DNA of 64,000 nt from Chryseobacterium phosphatilyticum (GCF_002899825.2 NZ_PPED02000002.1:124001-188000), one strand, 5' to 3'; positions 1 through 8,445 are shown, numbered from the stretch's first letter. The notes: generated from the sequence alone by a model not told the origin. Numbers and translations are program-made.

Positions 1-873
1 GGTACCAATCAATATGTATCTAAAAATTTAGCCGGAGAATATCAGACTCAGCAGATCCATGTTGATGTATCCTTATTAAAAGGAACCTCTGATGAATTGG
101 ATACCGAAGCTTTCAAGGCATGGAGACCAGATTATGCGAATGCAGAATTTATTCTGGAAGATGGAAAATACATTACCGACCGTGAAGTAGAAAAAATGTC
201 CAAGTCTAAATATAATGTAGTAAACCCTGATGACATCTGTGAAGAATACGGAGCTGATGGTTTAAGATTATATGAAATGTTCCTTGGACCATTGGAGCAA
301 TCCAAACCTTGGAATACTCAAGGGCTAAGTGGAGTATATGGCTTCCTTAAAAAATTCTGGAACCTTTATTTTAACGCAGACCATTTTGAAGTTTCTGACG
401 AAGAGCCGACGAAAGCAGAATATAAAGTTTTACATACCTTAATTAAAAAGGTCGTTTACGACATTGAAAATTTCTCATTCAATACTTCGGTATCATCTTT
501 TATGATTGCGGTCAATGAGCTTCAGAAATTAAAATGTAACAAACGCAATATTTTAGAACCTCTTGCCGTTATCATCTCTCCGTATGCACCCCATATTTGT
601 GAAGAACTTTGGAGTCTGTTAGGGCATGAAACATCCATTGAATTTGAAAAATTCCCTGTATTAAACGAGGATTATCTAATTGAGGATGAAATTGAATATC
701 CGGTAAGCGTAAATGGTAAAATGAAGTTCAAAATTTCGCTTTCGGCTCAGTTTTCTGCTAAGGAGGTGGAAGATTTGGTGATTTCAAACGAGAAAATGCA
801 ACAGATTTTGGAGGGAAAAACCCCTAAAAAAATCATTGTAGTTCCTCACCGTATTGTGAATATCGTAATTTAA
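1..873 (+). CDS. leuS: leucyl-tRNA synthetase, C-terminal part (5' truncated by window edge)
   Basis: This is the 3' end of a class I leucyl-tRNA synthetase, which charges tRNA-Leu in the cytoplasm. The frame is open from base 1, so the gene begins outside the window. The class I motif KMSKSKYN (nt 193-216) binds the ATP phosphates and is followed by the acidic stretch NPDDICEEYGADGLRLYEM typical of LeuRS. The helical anticodon-binding domain follows (SPYAPHICEELW), and the protein ends with the small C-terminal extension (PKKIIVVPHRIVNIVI). A TTG at 97 could be read as a start, but the protein similarity clearly continues upstream of it. Confidence 0.96.
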   Translation, partial: GTNQYVSKNLAGEYQTQQIHVDVSLLKGTSDELDTEAFKAWRPDYANAEFILEDGKYITDREVEKMSKSKYNVVNPDDICEEYGADGLRLYEMFLGPLEQSKPWNTQGLSGVYGFLKKFWNLYFNADHFEVSDEEPTKAEYKVLHTLIKKVVYDIENFSFNTSVSSFMIAVNELQKLKCNKRNILEPLAVIISPYAPHICEELWSLLGHETSIEFEKFPVLNEDYLIEDEIEYPVSVNGKMKFKISLSAQFSAKEVEDLVISNEKMQQILEGKTPKKIIVVPHRIVNIVI

Positions 874-1055
874 AAAAAAATTAACATTGGGAAATTAAAA
901 AAAATGGGGGTCTAATTTTTTTGATTTTTTAACCCAAATGTTAAATTTGAAAAATATATATAAAATAATTGCGAATAATTATAATATTAAAATCGTATTA
1001 AATTTTCTTTATTAAAAAAAAGCAAAATGTTTAATTAAGACTCTTGCATTTTAAT

Positions 1056-1063
1056 TAATTTTG
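1056..1063 (+). promoter_or_regulatory. putative -7 box (TAATTTTG) of the exbB operon
   Basis: The octamer fits the Bacteroidota -7 consensus TAnnTTTG and lies 50 nt before the exbB ATG in an AT-rich 240-bp gap. No clear TTTG -33 box stands 17-20 nt upstream, so the call is tentative. Confidence 0.4.
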
Positions 1064-1113
1064 CCTTTAATTTACACCCTGTAAAATTTTAAAACAATAT
1101 AATTTAGTTAAAT

Positions 1114-1977
1114 ATGGAAATGAATGTTTCAAAAAATGATGAGCAAGTAGTTGCTAGAAAGGCAGGAGGTTTAAATCCAGCTGTTATTATTCCTATTCTA
1201 TTTGCTATAGGAGTGTGTATTTATTTATTCGTTCTTGGTAGCCCAGGAAACTTCAAAGATGCAGATAAACTAGGAAGCGGATCTGTAGCGTTTTCAAGTA
1301 TTGAAGGAAAAGACATTCACCCAGAATCGTTTTTAGGTATTATCTACAAAGGAGGAGTTATCGTACCAATCTTGATTACTTTCATGATTACTGTAATCGT
1401 TTTCTCTTTTGAAAGATATTTCGTTCTTGGTAAAGCTGCCGGAAAAGGAAACTTAGACAACTTTGTTGTACAAGTAAGAAGCTTACTAAACCAAAACAAA
1501 ATTGATGAAGCTATCGAAGAGTGTGACAGACAACAAGGTTCTGTAGGTAACGTAGTAAAAGAAGGTCTTACTACTTACAAAGCACTTTCTCATGATAACA
1601 CATTAAATAAAGAGCAGAAAATGGTAGCTCTTAACAAAGCTATCGAAGAAGCTACAACTCTTGAGATGCCAATGCTTGAGAAAAACATGATGATCCTTTC
1701 TACTCTAGGTACAGTTGCAACCCTAATCGCACTACTTGGAACAGTAATCGGGATGATCAAGGCGTTCTTCGCATTAGGTTCAGGAGGTGGTACTCCAGAT
1801 GCTGCTGCTCTATCTACTGGTATCTCTGAAGCCTTGATCAACACGGCATTAGGTATTGGTACTTCAGCAATCGCTATTATCCTTTATAACTTCTTTACAT
1901 CTAAAATTGATGGATTAACTTACAAGATCGATGAGATCTCTATGAGTATCCAACAATCTTTCGCTGAATTCAACTAA
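1114..1977 (+). CDS. exbB: MotA/TolQ/ExbB proton channel family protein
   Basis: Inner-membrane channel subunit that uses the proton motive force to drive TonB. It has a membrane segment at about residues 22-42 (PAVIIPILFAIGVCIYLFVL), a second at about 75-100, and the conserved pair TLGTVATLIALLGTVIGMIKAF and GISEALINTALGIGTSAIAII of the MotA_ExbB domain (about 195-255). The 287-residue length is normal for the family in Bacteroidota. It is the first gene of a same-strand cluster with two exbD genes and tonB (61-nt gap to the next gene). The ATG at 1114 gives the usual start; a second Met at residue 3 cannot be excluded. Confidence 0.93.
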   Translation: MEMNVSKNDEQVVARKAGGLNPAVIIPILFAIGVCIYLFVLGSPGNFKDADKLGSGSVAFSSIEGKDIHPESFLGIIYKGGVIVPILITFMITVIVFSFERYFVLGKAAGKGNLDNFVVQVRSLLNQNKIDEAIEECDRQQGSVGNVVKEGLTTYKALSHDNTLNKEQKMVALNKAIEEATTLEMPMLEKNMMILSTLGTVATLIALLGTVIGMIKAFFALGSGGGTPDAAALSTGISEALINTALGIGTSAIAIILYNFFTSKIDGLTYKIDEISMSIQQSFAEFN

Positions 1978-2038
1978 GAATTAGCAAGGAATTTGCATTA
2001 GCAATTAAAAGAAGTTTAATTAAAAATATTTTATAATA

Positions 2039-2647
2039 ATGGCGAGAGTCAAACCTAAAAGACATGGAGTCGTAACGGACATGACCGCAATGTGTGACGT
2101 TGCGTTCCTACTTCTTACGTTCTTTATCTTGACCACTCAGTTTAAAAAACCTGACGTGGAGCAGATCAAACCGCCATCTTCAATTTCGGAAAAATTGCTT
2201 CCTGATGCTAGTTTAATGACTATCAATGCTACTCCGGACGGAAAATTCTATTTCCAGCCAGTAGAAAATGCATCAGAAAGAGTTGCTCTTTTAGATAAAA
2301 TGGGACAAAAGTATGGTATTACTTTTGACAACAACCAAAAGGCGGCTTTCCAGAAAGTACAGGCAATTGGAGTTCCAATGAACCAATTAAAAGGTTATTT
2401 GGATATGCCTGCAGATGAGCAGAAAAATTATAAGAGTCCTACAGGTATTCCTATGGACAGTACAAATAAGCAATTAATTGATTGGGTAAAAGAAAGTTTG
2501 AGCGTTAACCCTGACTACAAGTTAGCTATTAAAGGTGACGTTACCACTCAGTATCCTAAAGTTAAAGGTCTATTTGAGGGTTTAAGAGATATTGATTTTC
2601 TTAAATTTTGGTTGATTACATCACAAGAAGGTAAACCTAACGAATAA
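2039..2647 (+). CDS. exbD: ExbD/TolR family biopolymer transport protein (first copy)
   Basis: Single-pass inner-membrane protein of the ExbD/TolR family. The N-terminus is basic (MARVKPKRHG), followed by the signature DMTAMCDVAFLLLTFFILTT, where an Asp at the start of the membrane helix is the likely proton-carrying residue. The rest (about residues 45-202) is a periplasmic domain. It lies 61 nt after exbB and 11 nt before a second ExbD. Two unlike ExbD proteins in one TonB operon are common in Bacteroidota and probably form a hetero-oligomer; that last point is inference. Confidence 0.92.
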   Translation: MARVKPKRHGVVTDMTAMCDVAFLLLTFFILTTQFKKPDVEQIKPPSSISEKLLPDASLMTINATPDGKFYFQPVENASERVALLDKMGQKYGITFDNNQKAAFQKVQAIGVPMNQLKGYLDMPADEQKNYKSPTGIPMDSTNKQLIDWVKESLSVNPDYKLAIKGDVTTQYPKVKGLFEGLRDIDFLKFWLITSQEGKPNE

Positions 2648-2658
2648 TATCGATAGAA

Positions 2659-3225
2659 ATGGCAGAAGTACAAGTACAAGAAAAAGGCGGCAAAGGCGGC
2701 AAGGTCCGTTCCAAGAAGCAAAATACCAGAGTCGATATGACTCCTATGGTGGACTTGGGTTTTCTATTGATTACCTTCTTTATGTTCACAACTACATTCA
2801 GTAAACCGAATGTGATGGATTTAGGACTTCCGGCTAAACCTAAAAAAGATCAGCCGAAACCTCCTCCAACCGAGATTAAACTTTCTAATTCAATTTCTAT
2901 CTTATTAGGAAAAGGGAATAGAGTATTCTGGCATCAGCAAGATGCAACTTCTTTGAATGACCAGACCCTTATGGAAACTACTCTTGACAGAGAAGGAATT
3001 AGAAAAGTAATTCAGCAGGCAAAATCTAGAGCTGCAGATCAAACGAAATTTACCGTGATCATTAAGCCAACTGACGATGCTGTATATAAGAACTTTGTTG
3101 ATATTCTTGATGAAATGGCAATTACCAAAAGTGAGCAATACGGGGTTACCGATTTGAAGGCTTGGGAGAAGGCTATTTATGAAAAGAAAATAGGCGGTGC
3201 CACTGCGCCGGCTGCTACAAAGTAA
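2659..3225 (+). CDS. exbD: ExbD/TolR family biopolymer transport protein (second copy)
   Basis: Second ExbD-type subunit. A Lys/Gly-rich cytosolic N-terminus (about residues 8-22) precedes the signature RVDMTPMVDLGFLLITFFMF at about residues 24-43, with the conserved membrane Asp. The periplasmic part begins with a Pro/Lys linker (KPKKDQPKPPPTE) and ends with a short Ala-rich tail. It is clearly diverged from the first copy in the periplasmic region, so the two are paralogues rather than a recent duplication. It sits 11 nt after the first exbD and 27 nt before tonB. Confidence 0.92.
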   Translation: MAEVQVQEKGGKGGKVRSKKQNTRVDMTPMVDLGFLLITFFMFTTTFSKPNVMDLGLPAKPKKDQPKPPPTEIKLSNSISILLGKGNRVFWHQQDATSLNDQTLMETTLDREGIRKVIQQAKSRAADQTKFTVIIKPTDDAVYKNFVDILDEMAITKSEQYGVTDLKAWEKAIYEKKIGGATAPAATK

Positions 3226-3252
3226 TTTAACCATAAAATTGTTATATCTACT

Positions 3253-4092
3253 ATGGCAGATGAAAATGTATACGGTCCGAATCTTACCTTAGATGAGATT
3301 GTATTTGAAAATAGAAACAAGGAATATGGTGCCTATGATCTTAGACATCAGTATCCGAGACTTTTAACAAAGTCATTTATTATCGGAACAGCTTTATTCC
3401 TTTTGGCTGCTTTATCTCCGTTCATCTATCTTACGATAAAGAATCTTACAGCTCCGCCTAAGCAAGAAGTAAAGGCAGATCTTGTAGATATCATCGAAGA
3501 AGATCCGATCATTGAGCAACCTAAAGAAGAAGAACCACCACCACCTCCTCCTCCAAAAGAAGAAGAGAAAATTGAGGTGATTCAGAACGTTGTTCCTGAG
3601 CCTGTAAAAGCTCCGAAAATTGAAACTCCACCACCACCGATTACTAAGCAGTTGGAAACTACAACTGGTTTGAATAATCAGGAAGGAGTAAAAGCTCCAG
3701 CTTATACACCGCCACCACCACCACCATCTACAGGTACAAAAACTGCTACAGTAGAGGTGAAAGCGAATAACCCTAATGAAATCTACAAAGATGTAGACCA
3801 GTCTGCAGAATATCCTGGAGGTATGGGTGCATTAAGAAAATTCTTGGGAGATAACTTTGATACTTCCCTAATGGAAGGAGGTGAAGGTACACTTAAAGCA
3901 AAGCTTAAGTTCGTTGTAGAAAAAGACGGAACTGTTTCCGGAGTTACCATTGAAGAAAAATCTCCAAATGGCGACTTCAACAGCGAAGCAATACGTGTAG
4001 TTAAGAAACTTAAAAAGTGGACTCCTGCTAAGAGAAATGGAGAAAGCGTTAGATCTTACTATAGCGTACCATTTACGATGAACTTTGAATAA
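3253..4092 (+). CDS. tonB: TonB family energy transducer
   Basis: Periplasm-spanning protein that carries energy from ExbBD to TonB-dependent outer-membrane receptors such as the SusC protein at 31792. The cytosolic N-terminus carries the motif LDEIVFENRNKEYGAYDLR seen in Bacteroidota TonB proteins. One membrane helix follows (about residues 44-62), then a Pro/Glu/Lys-rich spacer with several PPPPPP runs (about 90-160). The globular TonB C-terminal domain is at about 185-279 (AEYPGGMGALRKFL; FVVEKDGTVSGVTI; VVKKLKKWTPAKRNG). It is followed by a palindromic terminator, so it probably ends the exb operon. Confidence 0.93.
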   Translation: MADENVYGPNLTLDEIVFENRNKEYGAYDLRHQYPRLLTKSFIIGTALFLLAALSPFIYLTIKNLTAPPKQEVKADLVDIIEEDPIIEQPKEEEPPPPPPPKEEEKIEVIQNVVPEPVKAPKIETPPPPITKQLETTTGLNNQEGVKAPAYTPPPPPPSTGTKTATVEVKANNPNEIYKDVDQSAEYPGGMGALRKFLGDNFDTSLMEGGEGTLKAKLKFVVEKDGTVSGVTIEEKSPNGDFNSEAIRVVKKLKKWTPAKRNGESVRSYYSVPFTMNFE

Positions 4093-4115
4093 GATTATTT
4101 ATTCAAATTATAAAT

Positions 4116-4143
4116 AAAAAGAGAAGCATATGCTTCTCTTTTT
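4116..4143 (+). terminator. palindromic terminator after tonB
   Basis: A perfect inverted repeat (GAGAAGCAT / ATGCTTCTC, 4121-4138) is flanked by A5 on the left and a T-run on the right. This is the form of an intrinsic terminator, possibly active in both directions. Confidence 0.8.
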
Positions 4144-4167
4144 TATTTTTTTTGGTATTTTTGTTAC

Positions 4168-4365
4168 ATGATGTTCAATTGGTTATCCCTGGTTACGGGA
4201 TTGTTTTATATCGTTTTGGGAATTGTAGTCATTGTCTATAAATTCTTTTTCACCATTTTAGAACCTGCTATTGCTTATGCATTAGGGGGAGTACTGATTA
4301 TTTATGGAGTGTTTAGGATTTACAGAGCAATTTCAAGAATCAAAAAATCGAGAGATGAAGAATAG
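4168..4365 (+). CDS. small two-helix membrane protein
   Basis: A 65-residue protein of unknown function. Two hydrophobic segments (about residues 5-25 and 30-50, with LGIVVIVYKFFF and ALGGVLIIYGVFRIYR) are followed by a basic tail (RIKKSRDEE), suggesting a small inner-membrane protein with its C-terminus in the cytoplasm. Its last 11 nt overlap the start of the PstS-like lipoprotein gene, so the two are probably translationally coupled. No catalytic motif is visible. Confidence 0.75.
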   Translation: MMFNWLSLVTGLFYIVLGIVVIVYKFFFTILEPAIAYALGGVLIIYGVFRIYRAISRIKKSRDEE

Positions 4366-5227
4366 TTTTAAACTGGCAATTATTTTTGCTGTAACTATGT
4401 TCGTTGTAGGGTGCAAAAAAGAAGAGAAATCTCCATCCTATAATAAAGGTGATCTTACAATTTATACAGACGAATCCTTTCAAAGTGTAACTGAAGCATT
4501 AGCCGATGGCTATATGATCAATTATCCGGAAACCCATATTAAAGTGGCTACCCAAAAGGAAGATTTAGGCTTGTTGGATCTGCTGAAAGGGAAGGCAAAG
4601 GTGGTGGTGATGTCCAGAAATCTTAGTCCCGAAGAAATAAAAACATACGAAGAAAGAACTGATTTAAAGTTTCTTCCTGCGAAATTTGCTGCAGATGCAG
4701 TTGTGTTTGTCGTTCCTAAAGATTCTCCAAAAGAAAGTATTTCTATAGAAGAGATCAGCAACGGACTGCTATCTGATAAAAAAGATTTTATTTTTGACGG
4801 AACCAATTCCAGTAACCTTAATTTTGTTGCTGAAAAGCTTAAAAAACAACCTAAGGATCTTAAATTTTCAATCATTCCCGGAAATCAGAAAATAATTGAA
4901 GAATTAGGAAAGTATCCTGATAAAATTGGAGTAATCGGACTCAATACGTTTAGTCGTCCTTATGATAAAACTTCAGAGAAACTAAGAGAAATGGTTAAAG
5001 TACTGCCGGTTGTAGATAAAGGAAAACAGTATACTGCCGATTTTGAAGGACTTCGTTCGATGGAATACCCATTTACAAGAGTTCTTTATTTCCTTATTAA
5101 TGAAGGCAATTTTAATATTGCAAATGGATTTATAAGATTCTCTTGCACACACTTAGGACAGAAAATAGTTCAAAAAGAAGGTTTACAGCCCTATAACATC
5201 TACAAAAGAGAGGTGCAAATGCGTTAA
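4355..5227 (+). CDS. PstS-like substrate-binding lipoprotein
   Basis: Extracytoplasmic substrate-binding protein of the PBP type II fold, resembling PstS phosphate-binding proteins. From the ATG at 4355 the protein starts MKNSFKLAIIFAVTMFVVGCKKE, a lipoprotein signal with a lipobox ending in Cys. The frame is open further upstream, but the lipobox decides this start. The body has the PstS-like order: GDLTIYTDESFQSVTEAL; an early VVVMSRNLSPEE segment; VFVVPKDSP; and a late IGLNTFSRP. No pst permease or ATPase genes lie nearby. In Bacteroidota such proteins often sit beside exbBD-tonB, but the ligand here cannot be read from the sequence. Confidence 0.8.
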   Translation: MKNSFKLAIIFAVTMFVVGCKKEEKSPSYNKGDLTIYTDESFQSVTEALADGYMINYPETHIKVATQKEDLGLLDLLKGKAKVVVMSRNLSPEEIKTYEERTDLKFLPAKFAADAVVFVVPKDSPKESISIEEISNGLLSDKKDFIFDGTNSSNLNFVAEKLKKQPKDLKFSIIPGNQKIIEELGKYPDKIGVIGLNTFSRPYDKTSEKLREMVKVLPVVDKGKQYTADFEGLRSMEYPFTRVLYFLINEGNFNIANGFIRFSCTHLGQKIVQKEGLQPYNIYKREVQMR

Positions 5228-5319
5228 AAAATATTAAAGTCACAATTTACCCTTAAAAAAATGATCATTTTGGTCTGAAAATTGTGTAGAATATAACTCG
5301 ATTATTTAGAAAATATAAA

Positions 5320-6972
5320 ATGAAAGATATAATGATTATGAATGTAAAAAAGATTGCTTTTGGAGCAGCCGTGGTATTTTTTACCGGTTTTGCCACTGCA
5401 CAGACACTGCAGGATGGTATCAATAGTATAGACAGTGATAAATTTGCTCAGGCAAAGACCAACTTCACTGATATGATCGCTAAAGAACCTACCGCTGAGA
5501 ACTACTTCTACCTGGGAAATACTTTCTTAAGACAAGGAGAACCTGATTATGCCAAAGCAACTGAAAACTTCAACAAAGGACTTGCTGCTGACGGTAAGAG
5601 CTTTGTTAATAAAATTGGTTTAGCTGCCGTAAAATTAGGAAAAGGAGACAAGTCTGCTATTGCGGAAATCCAAAAAATAGTAACTGATTCCAGAGAAAAA
5701 GATGCTGAAGTATTATTCAGAGCAGCCGAAGCTTTAACTTTATTTGAAAAGAACAGTTCACCTGATCTTGCAATTCAGTTCTTAACTAAAGCGATTGAAA
5801 AAGCTGAGAAAAAAGGAGTTCCAGCTCATTATTATTATACATTAGGAGATGCTTACAGAATAAAAAGAATGCCGGGAGAGGCAATGTCTGCTTATGATAA
5901 AGCATTACCTTTAGCTAAAAATAAGGCGTCTGTTTATACACGAATGGGAACTTTATGGATGGCTGCACAATTGTGGAAAAATGCTAAAGAAAGTCTTGAT
6001 AAGGCAGTTGCAGTAGATGCAACATATGCACCTGTATATAAAGCAATGGCAGGATACGATATCAGATACCAGCAGAACGCAAAGGCTACACAAGATCTTA
6101 TCAACTATACAAAATATGCTGATGAAGACCCTTATACTCAATTAGAAATTTCAAAATTATACTTCACAAACGAAGATTATGCAAATTCTAAAGCAGTATT
6201 AGATAAAATATTTGATAAAATCGAAGATCCTATTAAGTTCAAATTGAGAGCATATCAGGATTTTGCAGATAAAAACTATACCGGTGCAAAGCAAAACATG
6301 GATACTTTTATTTCTCAGGCAGAGAAAACAAGAGTACTGCCTGCTGACCAGGGATTACAGGGACTTATCGCTGCAGGATTAGCAAAAGACGAAAAAGATG
6401 CTGCTAAGAAATCTGCTTTAATGACTGAATCTCAGCAGAAAATTGCAATTGCAAAAGCTGCAAAAGACGAAACAATGAAGTGGGATCTGGAACTAGCTAA
6501 CATCGCTGGTGGTGGAGGCGCTTCTCAGGCTGATGTAGATAAAGGACCTACTAATCCTGCTATCGAAGCTTTGAAAAAGCAGGTTGCTGCCAATAATCAG
6601 GATTCTGATGCCCTGTTTAAATTAGCAACAGCTTACCAGGATGTTAAAAACTGGAGTGGTGCTATTCTTACTTGGCAAAAAATGTCAGCATTGCTTCCTG
6701 ATTGGGCTCCGGCTTATTACAGCCAGGGATATTCCTATCAACAGGCAGGAAATAATGATGCTGCAAAAATTGCTTACGAAAAATTCATCAGTACAGTAAA
6801 ACCAGCTGATCAGGAAGCTAACAAACAGACTCTTGCATACGCATATTTTGCAGTAGCTTATATGAGTAAAGATTCTGATGTTGCAAAAGCAAAAGATTAC
6901 GTAGCTAAATCTTTACAATTAGATCCTACTTATCAGGATGCTGTGAAATTAAATGCAGAGATCAATAAGTAA
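5320..6972 (+). CDS. exported tetratricopeptide-repeat protein
   Basis: A 550-residue periplasmic TPR protein. A signal peptide (FGAAVVFFTGFATAQ) is followed by many helical TPR units, for example AENYFYLGNTFLRQGEPDYAKA, YYYTLGDAYRIKRMPGEA, ASVYTRMGTLWMAAQLWKNA and SDALFKLATAYQDVKNWSGA. The middle is Ala/Lys-rich, with a Gly linker (GGGGAS) near residue 400. TPR arrays act as protein-docking scaffolds; the partner is unknown. A second in-frame ATG at 5338 gives a cleaner signal peptide (MNVKKIAFGA) and may be the true start. It lies 92 nt after the PstS-like gene and has its own terminator. Confidence 0.85.
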   Translation: MKDIMIMNVKKIAFGAAVVFFTGFATAQTLQDGINSIDSDKFAQAKTNFTDMIAKEPTAENYFYLGNTFLRQGEPDYAKATENFNKGLAADGKSFVNKIGLAAVKLGKGDKSAIAEIQKIVTDSREKDAEVLFRAAEALTLFEKNSSPDLAIQFLTKAIEKAEKKGVPAHYYYTLGDAYRIKRMPGEAMSAYDKALPLAKNKASVYTRMGTLWMAAQLWKNAKESLDKAVAVDATYAPVYKAMAGYDIRYQQNAKATQDLINYTKYADEDPYTQLEISKLYFTNEDYANSKAVLDKIFDKIEDPIKFKLRAYQDFADKNYTGAKQNMDTFISQAEKTRVLPADQGLQGLIAAGLAKDEKDAAKKSALMTESQQKIAIAKAAKDETMKWDLELANIAGGGGASQADVDKGPTNPAIEALKKQVAANNQDSDALFKLATAYQDVKNWSGAILTWQKMSALLPDWAPAYYSQGYSYQQAGNNDAAKIAYEKFISTVKPADQEANKQTLAYAYFAVAYMSKDSDVAKAKDYVAKSLQLDPTYQDAVKLNAEINK

Positions 6973-6996
6973 TTTAAAATGTAAATTATAAATATT

Positions 6997-7030
6997 AAAA
7001 CTTCCCATTCGCAATGTTTGGGAAGTTTTT
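6997..7030 (+). terminator. intrinsic terminator after the TPR gene
   Basis: Stem AAAACTTCCCA / TGGGAAGTTTT with an 11-nt loop, followed by a T-run. Confidence 0.75.
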
Positions 7031-7143
7031 ATTTTAAATCCTATCTTTGGTTCTGTAAAATTGCATGACCGAAATCTTCAGATTGAAACAAACATCGATG
7101 AAGGCACCGATTGCATGCTACCATAAAAAATAAATATCTACAT

Positions 7144-7863
7144 ATGAAAATTGATATACTTGCTTTTGGAGCACATCCTGATGATGTAGAACTTGGATGT
7201 GGCGGAACTATTGCTAAAATGGTTTCGGAAGGTAAAAAATGTGTGGTTGTAGATCTTACAAGAGGCGAACTCGGAACAAGAGGTACAGATGAAACAAGAA
7301 AAGCGGAAGCTGCAGATGCAGCTCAAATTTTAGGACTCTCCGCAAGAGAGAACCTTGGAATGAAAGATGGCTTTCTTGTTAATTCTGAAGAATACCAATT
7401 GAGGATCGTAAAAATGATCCGCAAATACCGCCCGGAAATCGTCTTAGCCAATGCGATTGATGATAGACATCCGGATCATGCGAAAGGAGCGAAATTAGTA
7501 TCAGATGCGTGCTTTTTATCCGGATTGCGAAAAATAGAAACCGTACTTGATGGTGAAAGTCAGGAAGTCTGGAGACCAAAGCATATTTTTCATTATATTC
7601 AGTGGAAAGATATAAAACCTGAGTTTGTAATTGACATCTCGGAATTTCTGGATAAAAAAATTGAGTCATGTATGGCTTATAAAACCCAATTTTATGACCC
7701 TAATTCCAAGGAACCTGAAACTCCGATTACCACAAAAGACTTTTATGAGAGCTTAACCTATCGTGCACAAGATTTAGGTCGGCTATCGGGAGTAGCTTAT
7801 GCTGAGGGATTTACGTCTGAGAAGCTAATTTCTTTGAAAAATTTTGACGGAATTGTTTGGTAG
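7144..7863 (+). CDS. bshB1: bacillithiol biosynthesis deacetylase BshB1
   Basis: Zinc-dependent LmbE/PIG-L family deacetylase that removes the acetyl group from GlcNAc-malate in synthesis of the thiol bacillithiol. The metal-binding motif AHPDDVELGCGG is at about residues 9-20, a DDRHPDHAKG motif is at about 108-117, and a conserved IFHYIQWKDIKPEFVIDIS lies near residue 160. Its 239 residues are normal for BshB1. The ATG at 7144 puts MKIDILAFGAHPDD at the N-terminus; the frame is open upstream but that part has no family similarity. The tRNA-His promoter overlaps its last codons. Confidence 0.9.
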   Translation: MKIDILAFGAHPDDVELGCGGTIAKMVSEGKKCVVVDLTRGELGTRGTDETRKAEAADAAQILGLSARENLGMKDGFLVNSEEYQLRIVKMIRKYRPEIVLANAIDDRHPDHAKGAKLVSDACFLSGLRKIETVLDGESQEVWRPKHIFHYIQWKDIKPEFVIDISEFLDKKIESCMAYKTQFYDPNSKEPETPITTKDFYESLTYRAQDLGRLSGVAYAEGFTSEKLISLKNFDGIVW

Positions 7864-7886
7864 TTGAGGAAAATGTCCTATATTTG
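7856..7886 (+). promoter_or_regulatory. tRNA-His promoter: TTTG-N19-TATATTTG
   Basis: TTTG at 7856-7859 and TATATTTG at 7879-7886 are separated by exactly 19 nt. This is the textbook Bacteroidota primary sigma-factor promoter (-33 TTTG, -7 TAnnTTTG). The -33 box lies inside the last codons of bshB1, and transcription would begin just before the mature tRNA at 7901. Confidence 0.8.
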
Positions 7887-7900
7887 CACTCAGAAAAACG

Positions 7901-7974
<74 letters not shown>

Positions 7975-7979
7975 CAAAG

Positions 7980-8009
7980 AAAGTACACTTTTTAAAAGTG
8001 TACTTTTTT
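7980..8009 (+). terminator. terminator after tRNA-His (hairpin copy A)
   Basis: AAAGTACACTTTT (7980-7992) pairs perfectly with AAAAGTGTACTTT (7994-8006) and is followed by more T. It begins 5 nt after the tRNA 3' end. A near-copy lies at 8334-8364. Confidence 0.8.
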
Positions 8010-8333
8010 ATTTTATATCGGTTCAAAAGTAAATTGAACTGCAATTATTACTTATGAATTCTTTCGATTTATATTTAATTTTATCGTGAATGTTTCCGTT
8101 GATTCAATAAACGGGAATAATAGTATAAAAAGTACTTGAATTGACATCATACCTTTTTGCTATAAAAGGCGAAGAAATACAACTATTCTTAAAAACGAAT
8201 TTCTTGCCATAACAACCAGATTTCCATTTTCTTTCATGTATGCTTGTAGTTAAAATTCATCGCTATTATATATTCGCCCCGTATTTTAAAAACTTAATTG
8301 ATGCTGTTCAGGATTTAACCTGTTATTGATCAG
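8010..8333. other. gene-free spacer between twin hairpins
   Basis: About 320 bp without a credible reading frame on either strand. It is bounded by two almost identical hairpins. A short minus-strand reading near 8060-8180 resembles a degraded helix-turn-helix but is interrupted by stops and too weak to call. Confidence 0.5.
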
Positions 8334-8364
8334 AAAAAGTACACTTTCAAAAAGTGTACTTTTT
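8334..8364. terminator. orphan hairpin (copy B of the tRNA-His terminator)
   Basis: AAAAAGTACACTTT (8334-8347) pairs perfectly with AAAGTGTACTTTTT (8351-8364) around CAA. The core AAAGTACACTTT is the same as in the hairpin at 7980, yet no gene ends here. Confidence 0.65.
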
Positions 8365-8383
8365 CTTTTTAATCGTTAATTTT

Positions 8384-8445
8384 GCCATAAGCCATAAGCC
8401 ATAAGCCATAAGCCATAAGCCATAAGCCATAAGCCATAAGCCATA
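8384..8445. repeat. tandem heptamer repeat (GCCATAA), about 9 copies
   Basis: Eight perfect head-to-tail copies of GCCATAA (8384-8439) are followed by one partial copy. The unit is not a multiple of three and the tract is intergenic, so it is a simple-sequence tract likely to vary in copy number by slippage. Confidence 0.97.

Noticed and set aside
97..99. TTG at 97 as the start of a 258-aa protein
   Set aside because: The frame is open to base 1 and LeuRS similarity continues upstream; the gene simply begins outside the window.
2905..3234. Minus-strand 109-aa frame inside exbD
   Set aside because: No family features; it lies wholly antisense to a well-supported gene. The same applies to the other long antisense frames inside tonB, astacin, aspS, susC and the T9SS genes.
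4355..5227. Part of a Pst phosphate ABC importer
   Set aside because: No pstC, pstA, pstB or phoU genes are adjacent; only the binding-protein fold is supported.
5258..5271. Palindrome AAAATGATCATTTT before the TPR gene
   Set aside because: Perfect but only 14 nt and AT-rich; no promoter or second copy supports an operator, and it lacks the form of a terminator.
8060..8200. Possible transposase remnant on the minus strand (reading ...AKRYDVNSSTFY...)
   Set aside because: The segment looks vaguely like a transposase helix-turn-helix, but it is under 30 residues, followed by a stop, and has no terminal repeats or further transposase motifs.
8384..8445. Heptamer array as a CRISPR
   Set aside because: The units are contiguous 7-mers without spacers, and no cas genes are present.
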